From contig CAMZMU010000059.1 in the NCBI GenBank assembly GCA_947311845.1, positions 34,791,777 through 34,855,776 on the forward strand: a stretch of 64,000 nucleotides of DNA, given 5' to 3'. The translations under genes and the position numbers were made by a program. Position 1 is the first letter of the stretch. Every line of letters starts with the position of its first letter. The notes under the pieces were generated by a model. That model was not told the origin of the DNA and ran no database searches. It worked only from the letters and a program-made list of their open reading frames with translations. The stretch comes from Poa pratensis (Eukaryota > Streptophyta > Magnoliopsida > Poales > Poaceae). Below, in pieces: positions 37,241 to 48,626 of this stretch.

Positions 37241-37470
37241 GGTTGCCTTGCTCCATGCATCTCCGGTGGCTCTCCCTACGAAGATGGCGATGATGAAGAG
37301 GGATGCAACATAGGAATCAGTGATGGGCGGGGATATCCTCCGTGAGCTCACTATTGGTTGCCTTGCTCCGTGCATCTCTGATGTGTCTCCCTCTGTCTTT
37401 TCCGAGCGAAGATGATGATGAAGAGGGACGCAACATAGGAATCAGTGATGGGCGGGGATATCCTCCGTGA
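37241..37470. repeat. 115-bp tandem duplication
   Basis: ggttgccttgctcc... to ...tatcctccgtgagctcac occurs at 37241-37355 and again from 37356. The second copy is interrupted at its CCGTGA by the PIF/Harbinger element and resumes at 39567 (TGAGCTCACTA). Confidence 0.8.
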
Positions 37471-39566
37471 GAGCATCTCCAACCAGAGCCCCCAAAGCCC
37501 CCCAAACGCCCGGGCGGACAGCCCGGACAGCTTTTGGGCCAAAAACCGCCACCCAACCGCACCCCCTATGGTCAGCCCAAACGTCTGGGCGGTCCGGCAC
37601 ACCCCAAAGCCAGCCCATATTTAGGGCGGGTTTGGGGCCGCCCGGACGCGTCCGCCACGTCGGACCTCGCAATGCGGGCCTACCCAATTTTTCCCCTAAG
37701 TCGGACGGAAACCCTTGCTTCTTCCTCTTCCTCCTCCGCTCTGTCCAGTTTGGCCGCACCACTCTGCTCCGCCGCCGGCCCCTTCGACTGACAGCCGCCG
37801 CCCCCAAGTCACAACGTCCGCGGCCAAGTCCTCTGCGGTCGCCGGAGCCCGTCGCCGGAGGAACCTCATCTGGACGCTCCGCTCCCGGTACGTTTAGCAT
37901 CGCCCGACCTCCACCTCGCTCTCAAAGTGTTTGTGTAAATGCCGGCACCGGATTTTGATTAAGTGTTCATGCATGTAGCCATGGATTATTCGTCCGACGA
38001 GGAGTACGATTACTCGGGCCATGGATGAGTTGGTTTACAAGGAGTTCATCGACGGGTTCAGTGATGAAGACATGTTTGACGACGGAGACGAGGAGGCCGC
38101 CATGTCCATAATGAGCATTCAAGAGGAAATGAAGAAGAAGGAGGAGCATGTTCTCAACTTCAAGGGATCAATGAACGGGCGGATCTCCGTGGACCGTGAC
38201 AGGCTCAAAGGCGCTCGAGATCTGTATGACGATTACTTCAAGCGTCCGAAGCCGGTCTTTCATGAGGGGTTTTTCCGACGTCGGTTCCGGATGAGCTCAA
38301 GACTATTCGAGCACATACAAGAGAAAGTAACAAAGTATGATAACTATTTCAAGTCAAAGTATGATTGCTGCGGAAAACTATCCTTCTCTCCTATGCAGAA
38401 ATGCACCGCTGCTTTGAGAATGCTTGCGTATGGAAAAGCCGCGGATGCCATAGACGAGTATGTCCGGATGGGAGAGAGTACATGCATCGAGACTATGGAG
38501 CACTTTGCATACGCTGTCGTGAAGGTGTTTGGGCCAAAATATCTGAGAGAACCTAATGCCGAGGACACCACAAGGCTATTGGCCCTAGGAGAAGCAAGAG
38601 GATTTCCTGGTATGCTAGGTTCAGTAGATTGCATGCATTGGCAATGGAAAAACTGTCCAACGGGGTTGCGTGGGCAGTACCAAGGTCACAGAAAGGAGGC
38701 CACTATTATACTTGAATCTGTGGCATCTCAAGACTTGTGGATTTGGCATGTTTTTTTTGGCATGCCCGGTTCTCACAACGATATCAATGTGCTTCAGCGC
38801 TCTCCCCTGTTCAAGAGGCTTCGTGATGGGGATGCTCCACCATGCAACTACACCGTCAACGGACACGACTACACCATGGGATACTATCTTGCAGATGGTA
38901 TCTATCCTCAGTGGGCGGCATTTGAGAAGACTATCAGTAATCCTACTGGTCCCAAAAAATGTGGCTTTGCAGCTGCACAGGAATCTATTAGGAAAGATGT
39001 CGAGAGGTCATTTGGTGTGTTGCAAGCTCGTTGGGGCATAATCCGTGGAGCCGCAATGATGTGGGATCCGGAGGTTCTATGGCAGGTCATGACTTGTTGT
39101 GTAATTTTGCACAACATGATTGTGGAGGATGAGGGAGAAGGGGCAGCTCGCACTGATTTTGAGAAGCCTGGAGAACATGTCCACCTACCTGAACAAGAAG
39201 CGGAGTATGTCATGCAATTCCTTGAGATGCATCGACAACTTCGAGATGAAGTAGCGCACACCCAACTACTCAATGATCTGGTGGAGCATATGTATGTCTT
39301 CATGGGAAGGAGTGAATTTTAATTGTGTCTGAATAATGTGAACTTTTATGTCCAGCTACTTTTATTTGTTTAGATACAATTATGTTGTAATAACGTGATG
39401 TGAACTATTTATTTAGACATCAAAACTACCTCTATGATGGATGTGCATGGCTTGCATGTATTTGGGTGTCAATATTTGAACATTGTGGTTGTAGGACACT
39501 AGTTTTGGGGGGCGCGTCCGCGGATACTATGGGGGGCGAATTTGGGGCCTCCGACTGGAGATGCTC
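37471..39566 (+). mobile_element. PIF/Harbinger DNA transposon, 2096 bp
   Basis: Terminal inverted repeats GAGCATCTCCA at both ends, followed by weaker similarity (GAGCCCCCAAA / GGCCCCAAA), and a 3-bp target duplication TGA (37468-37470 and 39567-39569). The uninterrupted sister copy of the surrounding repeat at 37340-37350 (CCGTGAGCTCAC) shows the pre-insertion site exactly. One long transposase ORF inside. The Myb-like second protein that PIF/Harbinger elements usually need is not found. Confidence 0.93.
38021..39322 (+). CDS. PIF/Harbinger transposase (DDE_Tnp_4 type)
   Basis: 433-aa uninterrupted ORF. The DDE nuclease core is visible: first Asp in GSVDCMHWQWKNCP, second in GMPGSHNDINVLQRSPLF, Glu in RKDVERSFGVLQARWGI. 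An acidic N-terminus (GFSDEDMFDDGDEEAA) and a C-terminal helix-rich region flank it. The enzyme would cut and rejoin element ends at 3-bp target sites in the nucleus. Start taken at ATG 38021. An earlier ATG at 37981 (MDYSSDEEYDY) is out of frame by one base and may be the original start. No stop codons or frameshifts in the body, so it is potentially active if the partner protein is supplied from elsewhere. Confidence 0.92.
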   Translation: MDELVYKEFIDGFSDEDMFDDGDEEAAMSIMSIQEEMKKKEEHVLNFKGSMNGRISVDRDRLKGARDLYDDYFKRPKPVFHEGFFRRRFRMSSRLFEHIQEKVTKYDNYFKSKYDCCGKLSFSPMQKCTAALRMLAYGKAADAIDEYVRMGESTCIETMEHFAYAVVKVFGPKYLREPNAEDTTRLLALGEARGFPGMLGSVDCMHWQWKNCPTGLRGQYQGHRKEATIILESVASQDLWIWHVFFGMPGSHNDINVLQRSPLFKRLRDGDAPPCNYTVNGHDYTMGYYLADGIYPQWAAFEKTISNPTGPKKCGFAAAQESIRKDVERSFGVLQARWGIIRGAAMMWDPEVLWQVMTCCVILHNMIVEDEGEGAARTDFEKPGEHVHLPEQEAEYVMQFLEMHRQLRDEVAHTQLLNDLVEHMYVFMGRSEF

Positions 39567-39569
39567 TGA

Positions 39570-39856
39570 GCTCACTAGTGTATATTGTTTGGAGCCGGGT
39601 AGGGCTAATGCTACATACAAGCATTTATATGTTTTATTGCTTTTATTGGTGTGTTTTTCTCGTGTCCATATGACCTCGGCAGAGGTCAATGTTGATTCCC
39701 TTGAGAATGGTTGCCATGTCGAAGGAACTAAGTTCTAACCCTGAACTACTGGTATGTGGCGATTATCAAAAATAGCATGTGATAAGACACTTCAGAATTG
39801 TGAGAATATGTATGCCCTAGAAGAATGGATTCGGAGGATCACTCTCCTAAAATGTA
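39570..39856. other. Spacer, nothing recognised
   Basis: Right flank of the Harbinger insertion, beginning with the rest of the interrupted repeat. Confidence 0.4.
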
Positions 39857-40183
39857 TGTCCGAGGAAGATAAGCTTGTTTACTAGTTGCATCCCACTATT
39901 TCTTGCGCACTAGTACATTCTCTTCCAAACATCATACAAATAAAACTGTAGATGAACCCTCACTAGATGGAAGCTTCATAAACACTAGGAGAAACTTTTT
40001 TTTTTTACTTTTTCCTTGATTATTTTTGTCTGTTTTTTTTACCTGGGTGTTTAAATGAATTTTAGTTTAATATAAATCTGTACCTGATCCCATAAAATAA
40101 AGATGCGAACTAAAAAGTATACAGCTGCAGATGGTAAGATGTTGCAACATGCAACTAGTAAACAAGCTTATCTTCCTCGGACA
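39857..40183. mobile_element. MITE with perfect 35-bp terminal inverted repeats
   Basis: TGTCCGAGGAAGATAAGCTT... at 39857-39891 is repeated exactly in inverted orientation at 40149-40183. TA is found just outside both ends (39855-39856 and 40184-40185), a likely target duplication. Interior AT-rich, no ORF. Family not recognised: a TA target suggests Tc1/mariner, but the end is not the Stowaway CTCCCTCC type. Confidence 0.8.
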
Positions 40184-40185
40184 TA

Positions 40186-41107
40186 AGTGCAACTGAAATG
40201 TTATTTTATTGGAGGATCAAGCTTTGTGGCACTAATTAATACTTTTCAGAAATGATTAGGACCACTTCGCAGCGTCATCTATCTATCTTAAAGCTCAAAA
40301 TTTATCTGCAAAGTACCAGGAGTATTGTACCATGTCATCTTCAGGACCTATACTTAACGGGCATATATTCGACAGAGCCGTATGATTGCCTTTCAGCTAC
40401 TACGTACCAGGACAGCGAGACAGATAGACAGATGCATCTGGAAGCTAACAGTGTCATCGTATTCTAGCGACCTCGTTGCCCAGCTAAGCACCTTTGGCGA
40501 TATTTTCCTCTCAAGAGATGGCAAGAGAAATTTCATTGTACTAGGACGAACGCAAACATGGCTGAAACAAGACCACTGTAAACATGCCCATCCTGCAGGG
40601 AGCTAGCACTGATGAACAGAATTCCACAAAAAACACTTCAACTCGTGCAGGAAAAATTCAACATTCCAAAGGAGCCAACTTGGGCAATAGAGTCGGTGAA
40701 GGCCAGGCAGACGCACATGCAAAAGACTGGTATAGACGACACATTTCAGAGAGGCAAACACCACCTAAGAACGATATATATAGATATAGGGTAGCAGCCA
40801 CGTATATGTATGAGGCCACATAAATAGGTAGCGAGCTAAGTTGATCAAGGTCGCCATGCGCGCGACCACCTGGGAGCACACACCTAAACGCTTCTACGGT
40901 TCTACCACACTATGTACAGACAAGGATAGATAGGACGGGCAGAGCGCCCTCTGATTGCTTTCCACTCCTAACATCAGCTCCACCAAAACGCCATAAGTTA
41001 AGCAGTGAGCCTCCCACATCTACACTATGTTTCCCCCCTACGTGATATACTTACAAAACACGCACGAACGTCTGCTGCGTGTGGCGCATGCCGCTATCGG
41101 TGTCAAG
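40186..41107. other. Spacer / 3' UTR of the UPL gene
   Basis: No further coding or repeat feature supported. Confidence 0.4.
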
Positions 41108-44100
41108 TCAAGACAGGTGGAAGGACCCCTGGCCTTCCGTAATGGCGTACAGTAGTTTCTCCCGCATCCTTTCCTGAAGGTCAAGGACACAAAGGCTTGG
41201 TGTTAGTGCAAATATCCATCTCAGGAAATACAAACATGTAGTAACTGGAACTAATTGACTCATCATGCCCGAAACAGTACGTTCACATAGGACAAAGGTA
41301 GCAAGTTCAGACCTTAGAACAGTAGGCAGGTAACTTGAGATAGTTAGCGCAAGTCATCACACTCGGCAGGTCATCGTCGGCATCATTGTTGCTATGCTGT
41401 TGATTGTACAGCACAATGTTAGCAAAAATGGTAACAGTGAACTGATGACAGGGAGATAGCTTCACACTGAAAACAGACCTTCCGGACAACTGTCAAATTT
41501 GGATTCAGTGCAGCCAGACCGCCAGGAGGGAGTCGAGGCGAACCCGTTATGAATTGCAGGAAAGCTCTGCGTTCATCGCATCCAAACTCTTGTATGATCT
41601 CCAACAACTGCAGCGTATTCAAATGTATTGTTATGGTACTGAGATAAGCTTTTTCTTCAAGTATCGAACTTCAAATGTATCTAGTAAAAGACTTACATTA
41701 ATGACTGCAGGGCTGCTGGAGGTGTAGCCATGATCAAACTTTATGTGATCAACAAGTTTCACAAACTGTTCAAGAGCAAGGCACCAATAAGGAAATAGTA
41801 TAGTAAGAAAAATATCAACAAAACCCTACAGAAGACAGGCACATACATCCCAGTTATCTTGTTCTCCGCAGAGTAATCTCTCCAGCTCATCCTCTGAGAA
41901 TACCCGAAGTGTACTCAGTGGAAATATCTGCCAGAGAGTGAAAAATATATAATGAGAAGTTGAACATCGAGTTCATGTCATCCTATAGGCCTCAGTTAAG
42001 GCTCATGGGTTAAGAATCAAAGCACACAAATGCCTAAATACATCTGAACCGACAAATGAGAAAACTCTATACATTAAAAGGACGAAAGGGTGAGTCAATC
42101 ACCTAAGCATAATAATTACTTTCAGAAGCAATTTGAAGTTTATCAATATCGGATTAAGATTGCTTAAGAAGCACTTAGGGTTAAAAAATAAGGAAAGGTT
42201 TTTGCATTGCCTAATTTAGGCTTTACTGCCCAGTTCCTCCAAAGACAAAGTGCTAGCAGGAAACAAAAAACTATTCAAAGAACTCATATAAACTAAGAAA
42301 TGTAGAGCCATGATAGCATCTAGCTAAGTAGCAATGCATCCTACCCACTCTGCACATTTTGTGAACTGGGGCCAACCAACCCAGTCATAGGTAATTGAAA
42401 ACTGTCATTCGTTATACAAGTACAAGATGAGAGGAGCTCCATGACACAGCATACCTGACTGAATCCTGACTTAAAAGACTCCAGTTGTCTTGAGATTCCA
42501 TTTTTAACCGTTGCCTCAACAACAAAAGAAACATATTCTTCCAAATTTCATCAGTTACCTGAAAAAAGCATAAGCAATTTAGGGAATGCTTTAATCTGCT
42601 GAGAAGCTGGCAACGGAAAGAAGTGCACGGTCATATCACTTACATTATCTGAGCTACTCTCCGAAGAAGGCAGATACTCTGGATACCCTGGGACAGCGAA
42701 GTCAATAGCAAGATCCTCAATTCTACAACCTCGATAAGACAAATCAGATGGGCTCTGGCATTCTTTGTCGAACATGATTCTAAATATTTCCTTTGACAAG
42801 TAAGTGCTTTAAACTCCATAAGGGTCGTTGCCAGTTCAGGATCAAATGAATTGATATCATATATATTAAGCTCCTAACGAAGAAAAGCTTATTAGGTTGA
42901 CTGACAAAAGTAAGAAAGCATGACAAACATGATATATCCAAAATACCTGTCCTAGGATAAGCTTGTAAAATGCTTTGGAAAATGGAATGTCAAGAATTCT
43001 GCCATCCTTAATTGCCTTTGCGAGAACTTGACCAAGGAGGTGGAATCTTTTATTTACTTCCGAGAAGGAAGCACAGTCTACAGAAGCAGACCAAGGTTGA
43101 GGAAACAGTCCATTAGGCGCCACCACAGTTCGGGGACCAATCTGAGTTTTGTCAGTGCTAGCTTCACAAGGAAGCTCCCCCCTCCACATGCCTAACCCGG
43201 ACTTCTGGAACTCATGACTTATCAACGTATAGAACTCCATTGTAGGACCCAAACCTGTGCCTACTTCTTCTTCATATTCTACTTCAAGCGGTGCATTACT
43301 CCGACCATAGGAACGCATCACTTTTGTAGCTGAAGCCAGTATGTCGTTTCGGTCAACTTTGAACTTTTTCCGTGGGCTTCTTTCTGTTGCTATATTGTTA
43401 CCACTTGTATCTACCATATGCCTATGTTGCATTGATGAAGAGCCAAATGCTGTCAGTTGGAAATACTTCCATCTTGCCTCAAAAGAAAATAAGAAAGGGC
43501 ATGCAGACATCAGTTCGGTGCACCACAAAGGCAGACAGCGGGACCTTGAAACAAGGGATCATGCATCTGTTGCTCCAGTTTATCTGTCAATTTAGCACTA
43601 ACAAACTCCTGCAGTGGAACTGAAGAAACAGAAGGCTTCAGATCATCGAGGTTAGTTATCCGTCCTTGAGCAAAAGCATGGTTTTTCTCATTAGACACGA
43701 GGTGAAACGAGAATCGGTTTAATCCTTCTAAAACTTTTAGCATAAACAATATGTCATATGATGGACTTGATCTATCAATTTTGCAAGGAATCTTGCCAAG
43801 CAACAAGCTGCTGAAGAAAGGGAGTGTTTGCCACATCAAGCCTGTTTTACTGTCATTTGTTGATATTCTGCATTAGACAAATTCTTAGGAGAATCTTCTT
43901 TTTCTGGATTTGCAGCTGTTCGAAATGTTATGTCGTGCACACTGCGCCAAAACTGGGTGTCCAAAATTATATCAGCTCCTGCGTTATCTGATCTTGCAGG
44001 ATTGATTGATATAGAGTAACAGATCGGTCTAGCTCTTTTCCTTTCAGGCTGAATACCAGTTTTGGTTGTACAGCACGTTCAGCCCCGATCAACTTGTTTA

Positions 44101-47100
44101 TTTCTGGTTGACCTCCAGCTGCACATTCATTAACGTATTGAGGTTACCAAAACAAGAGGCGGGTTGCGAATCAGAGAATAACAGCTAGTAATAATGTTAA
44201 ATCTAGACTGCACACACTCACCGGAGGAAGACGACCCTTTCTTCGAGCATGGTTCTACAGAACAATTTGATTTTCCCTGGTAATACCCTGAAAAGGAGGC
44301 ATTTCAGTCTTAAAACACAGAAACCTAGAAATACGAACCCGATATGCTGTGGGTTTATTGGATGAATTTTTCTAGTATCAAACGGATATGTATGAGTAAT
44401 TGTCAGATTATTTATAACCTATTACGGCAGTAAAGGAAAGTTATAAATATAAGCAAATAGCAGTGTAGCACTCAACCAAACATGTTTTAATATTAGCATG
44501 TCCATATTTCATAAGATTGCAAAGCAGAATAATACCTCTGATGGAGGAGAAGATTCCGGGCTAGAATCCCTTTCTTGAGGATCATCTTCAGCATATTTGC
44601 TCTCGGAAGCAACACTACTAGGTGATGATTCAGTATTCTGATCGCTTGTAACTGTACTGACTTTGGGCCACAAAAATTGTTCAATAGAATGCAAGGAAGA
44701 AGAGATTTCCAAATTCACAGCATTATCATAACTTGATAAGTTTGTTTCATCTTCGTCCTTCTTGAAACGTACTCGGATACATGGAGTAATTGTTGATGCC
44801 TAATAGGGATATCAGAAACATTGCTCCTTGGCTTGAAATTGTGGCTCATTATCACTGGGAAGTTGTCAAGAGAAGTGAGAGCATTCTGTAGTTTCCTTAC
44901 TAGTAGTGTCAAGAGCATATCACCCCAACCTTGCTCCATTCTTGAAAAACAAATTCGGGCGAATGACTGAAATCTTTTCAAGACAGCACAAAAATGGTCA
45001 GCATTGTGATCTTCAAGATTGTCATCCGCCTGGAGGTATATGCCGTTAGACAGATAATTTAACAAAGATTTGACTAGTCCACTTTCTAGGAATTCAAAGG
45101 TCGTCATTGTTTCTCCTCCGTGAAGCTCCATCATCACCTCACTCAAAATGTTAGACAAGTGTTCTTCATTTTGCAAACCGTCTTGGTTTAATGACTTATC
45201 TGTGGAGTCATTCAGAACTGCGCAGCAAGTTTTGAGCTTCTGCAAAATTCTGTTATCCCCATCTCAGAACTCACTGCTTCGGCTGTAAAGTAAGTTGTCT
45301 TCACATGCCTTGCAAAATTAAAAAGGTTGCCCTGCCAATCCTACAAGTCCTTGTTTCAGCAGACTCAGATCTGCGAGAATCAAATGCATAGCAGAAACAT
45401 GTAGGTTTACTTCTTATAACAGGTTGATTCTCTGATTGTTCAGTGTCATCAGAGAGAGGAGGCTGGATTTTGAGCAATCATCTTGCATAAGAAGAGCCTC
45501 TACGGCATAGACCACACCTTCTTTGATAAACGATCCAAGGTAAGCATCCGGAAGCTTTTGCATGAGAATCTCGATAATCTTTAGTGATGAGATTAGCACA
45601 TGATGATCCTTCCGGGATAATAAACCAGCCAAGAAGCTGGCACATAAACCACAAAAGTAACATATTCATTTAGACTCGAATTAGCACAACTTAACGAAAA
45701 TGTCTATTGATTGTTATGCAAGAATGCAAACCCTTCTTTTGCAGGTCATGTTTACCTTGATATGTTTGTTTCCTTGAGCAAATCTTGCAGCATTTCGGGC
45801 TTACTGAAGTAACAGATGTTATTTACAATTGAAGAACAGCCATAGCAAATGTACGAATTTGCACCAGAGTTGACTGCCTGCACAAAACAACAGACTCACT
45901 TCATATTTCAGAGCACAAGCATCGTCTTGAACTGTTAATTTGTTATTATGAACAAACCTTGATCAAGACAGGAAGAATATCCCTAGAGAACTGACACAAG
46001 AACTCCGGTTCATCAACAATTATTTTTTCTTTTGCAAGTACCATCTGGGTGTCTTCAAAATCTCTTGCGACAGAAGGAATAAGCTGGATTGCTAATTTCA
46101 AAGCTTCATTGACCTGATATAATCAAACATTAAATTATCAAATCACTGGATGACGATATAGTGTGAACTTTAGGGCTGCAAGTTTGTGTAGAAAGAGAAA
46201 TCAAGGGATGTGATCAGACAAGTTTTACTGTTCTAGTTACTTACTTATAATAACACCTGACATGGTACCATCATCCCCTATTAATGCAGGTACTGTTTCA
46301 CTTGTTCAGAAGTGGCAAGTAGTGTTTACAGTAAAAGTTTAAGTCGAAAAGAAATGGATAAGACAGATGCATATAATTGCAACATTATTCATAAGATTAT
46401 TAGTTCTTTCAGAGTAAATATACAAAGCAAATCAGCTTAGTGCATATGTTAGTACTACTAACTAGTAACTACAGCGTACTGATGTCAAGTGTCATATGTA
46501 TATAGGATATGGACCAGTGCCAAAAACAAAATCATAGACAAATGGCCTGGAAGTAAAGAAGCTATTACATAACGAACCTGGTTATTTTGGTTTTCTGAAG
46601 GCAGGTACGGCATTCCATGGGAGAGATCTGAACTGACCAAAATCCCCCTTATAGTGCTACCAACATTCAACTCAAAGAGAGCCTTCACTGCCACAAGTGA
46701 AGTACAGGCTAGCTTAGCAAGAAGCCCGATCAAGTTCTGCAATCACAACAAGAATACAATCAGCTCCTTCAACATGCTCAGGATACACATAGAAGGTGCA
46801 GGGGAAGCATACACTGCAAGTCGATGGGCTAAGGGAAGTGATTCCACTGGTGTTGATCAAAGGAAGGACCTTCTCTACCACGCCCTGGTGGCAGAGCTGG
46901 TCAAGAAGCTCCACCGAACCACTGAAAGATTCTACAACGCTTGTCAAGCAAGACGCAACCTTTTCCACACCTGCAACAGTATAACACATGAAACATTAGC
47001 AGAGCACAACATACATGCCTAAGAAGAAAGGGCCAGTAAAACTGGTGACCAAAGAATACCATCTTGTCCTCAGACTGCAGTAGATTACACAGCATCGGGA

Positions 47101-48069
47101 CCGAATCGATCACAAACTGGGAGCAGCCTAAGGGCACCTTCTTGCAGACATTTGCAACAGCTGAGACAGCAACCCTCTGAAATAAACGCATATAATTAGC
47201 GAATGCGGTAGATTCTGAGCACAAAAGATGCAATTTTTTGCAATGCTAAGTTGCTAACCTGAATACTTGCAGTGAAGAAGTCAATGTACGCCAGCACGGC
47301 GTTATCATGCCCGCCTGCAAGCACGGCGTCGGCTGCCTCCCGATATCTTCTCAAAGGCCTGGAGGCACTGCTCATACAGGAAAAAAAGCGTGATGATCAC
47401 CTAAAGCAAGCCAGTCAGGTCAATGCGATCGTCCGATTGGGGTTTGTGAGCGGTTATTACCTGCTCGGCCACATCGAGGTACTCGATGGCGAGGAGCCGG
47501 GAGCAGAGCACGGGGAGCAGGCCGTGGCGGACGACGGCGTCGGCGGCGTGCGGCATGGCGTCGCAGAGGTACGTGATGGCGCGCAGCGCGAGCAGCATCT
47601 CGTCGGGGCCGCCGCCGCCGCGGGCCACGCGCACGAGCGCCTTGGCGGCGGCCTCGGTGGGGAAGTACCCCGCGGCGTCGTCCTCCGTGCAGAAGGAGAG
47701 CGCCTCGCAGAGCTCCGTGAGCGCGGCCAGCACGGCTTCCCCGCCCGCGCCGTCCGCGGCCACGGCCGCCACCATCCGGTTGAACCGCCCGTCCCCCCTC
47801 CCGCCGCCGTCCGACTCGCACGACGAGCCGCCGTCCCCGTCGTCCCCGTCCCGGTCGCCCGCGTGGCCCGACGACGAGGTGTCCATGTCCGAGGCGGCCG
47901 GCCGCAGCAGCAGCAGGAGGAGGAGGAGGAGCCGCCACGTCACGGCGACGGCGACGGGGGCGGGGGCGGAGGTGGACTGGTCGGCGGTGCAGGGGCGCTT
48001 ATCGGCGGGGGGCGCGGGCTCGGCGGAGCCGCCGGGGTCGGAGTCGGGGCGCTTCCGGCAGCGATCCAT
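41108..48069 (-). CDS. UPL4: HECT E3 ubiquitin ligase, UPL3/UPL4 group; multiple apparent frameshifts
   Basis: 17 exons, GT-AG: 47461-48069, 47259-47367, 47060-47176, 46813-46970, 46578-46736, 45958-46113, 45756-45877, 44536-45636, 44222-44287, 42956-44118, 42644-42873, 42455-42558, 41847-41927, 41697-41765, 41479-41607, 41313-41396, 41108-41173. About 1510 aa, the size of UPL4 rather than the longer UPL3. The N-terminus has MDTSSS and armadillo-like repeats ([34 protein letters not shown]). The C-terminus is a complete HECT domain, with the catalytic Cys in [14 protein letters not shown] (exon 16) and end EGQGSFHLS. It transfers ubiquitin from E2 via this Cys. Continuity needs about 12 frame corrections: near 47340, 46966, 45455, 45323, 45247, 44800, 44287, 43990, 43866, 43530, 42763, 42546, mostly one missing base. 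Splice sites and motifs are otherwise intact. Either a decaying gene or indel errors in the sequence. Confidence 0.85.
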
Positions 48070-48626
48070 CGGCCGCCGGCGCCGCTGCCTCAGTCAAGCA
48101 AGCCCTTTTCCCCGGAAGAAGACGTAAGCGAGGCTAGCACGATCGATCGATCGATCGGGTTGGGGGAAATCAATCGGGCCGCGGATACGAGAGGAGGAGT
48201 CGTGCTGAGTCTAGTCTAGCAGTAGTTTGTTTGCCCCGAGCTTATCTATCTCTCGGTTTAAAATCAATCAGAAGAGATTGAGATTGAGATTGAGATTTTC
48301 AACCGATTTGGAGCGGTTTCTGGGGGAGATTCCGCAGTGTTTTCGAGCCTATCCGTCCGGGCTGGGCACCGCCATAGTCTGGGTCTGGGACGACGGAGCG
48401 GTGGTGGGTGGGTGGGAAGGGGGACTGGCTTACTTGGCACGGTTGCGTCCGTGATTGGTGACTGGGCTGGACCGTCGTGTCGTCCATTGGCGCGGGTCGA
48501 GGCTTGCCGGGTACGGGATCGCTTGGGGCGTCCTTTGTTAATTGCCAATTATGTGGAGGGTGAAACGGATGGACCGCGACTTGGCTCCTTTAGGCTGCTT
48601 TATAATTATCGGTCGACTTTAGTCGA
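48070..48626 (-). promoter_or_regulatory. 5' flank of the UPL gene
   Basis: Contains a GATC(GATC)n run near 48140-48158 and a (GAGATT)-type repeat near 48276-48298 on the plus strand. No clear TATA box identified. Confidence 0.4.

Noticed and set aside
47272..48219. 315-codon plus-strand ORF and others opposite UPL exon 1
   Set aside because: Antisense of a GC-rich exon whose minus-strand reading has clear UPL motifs.
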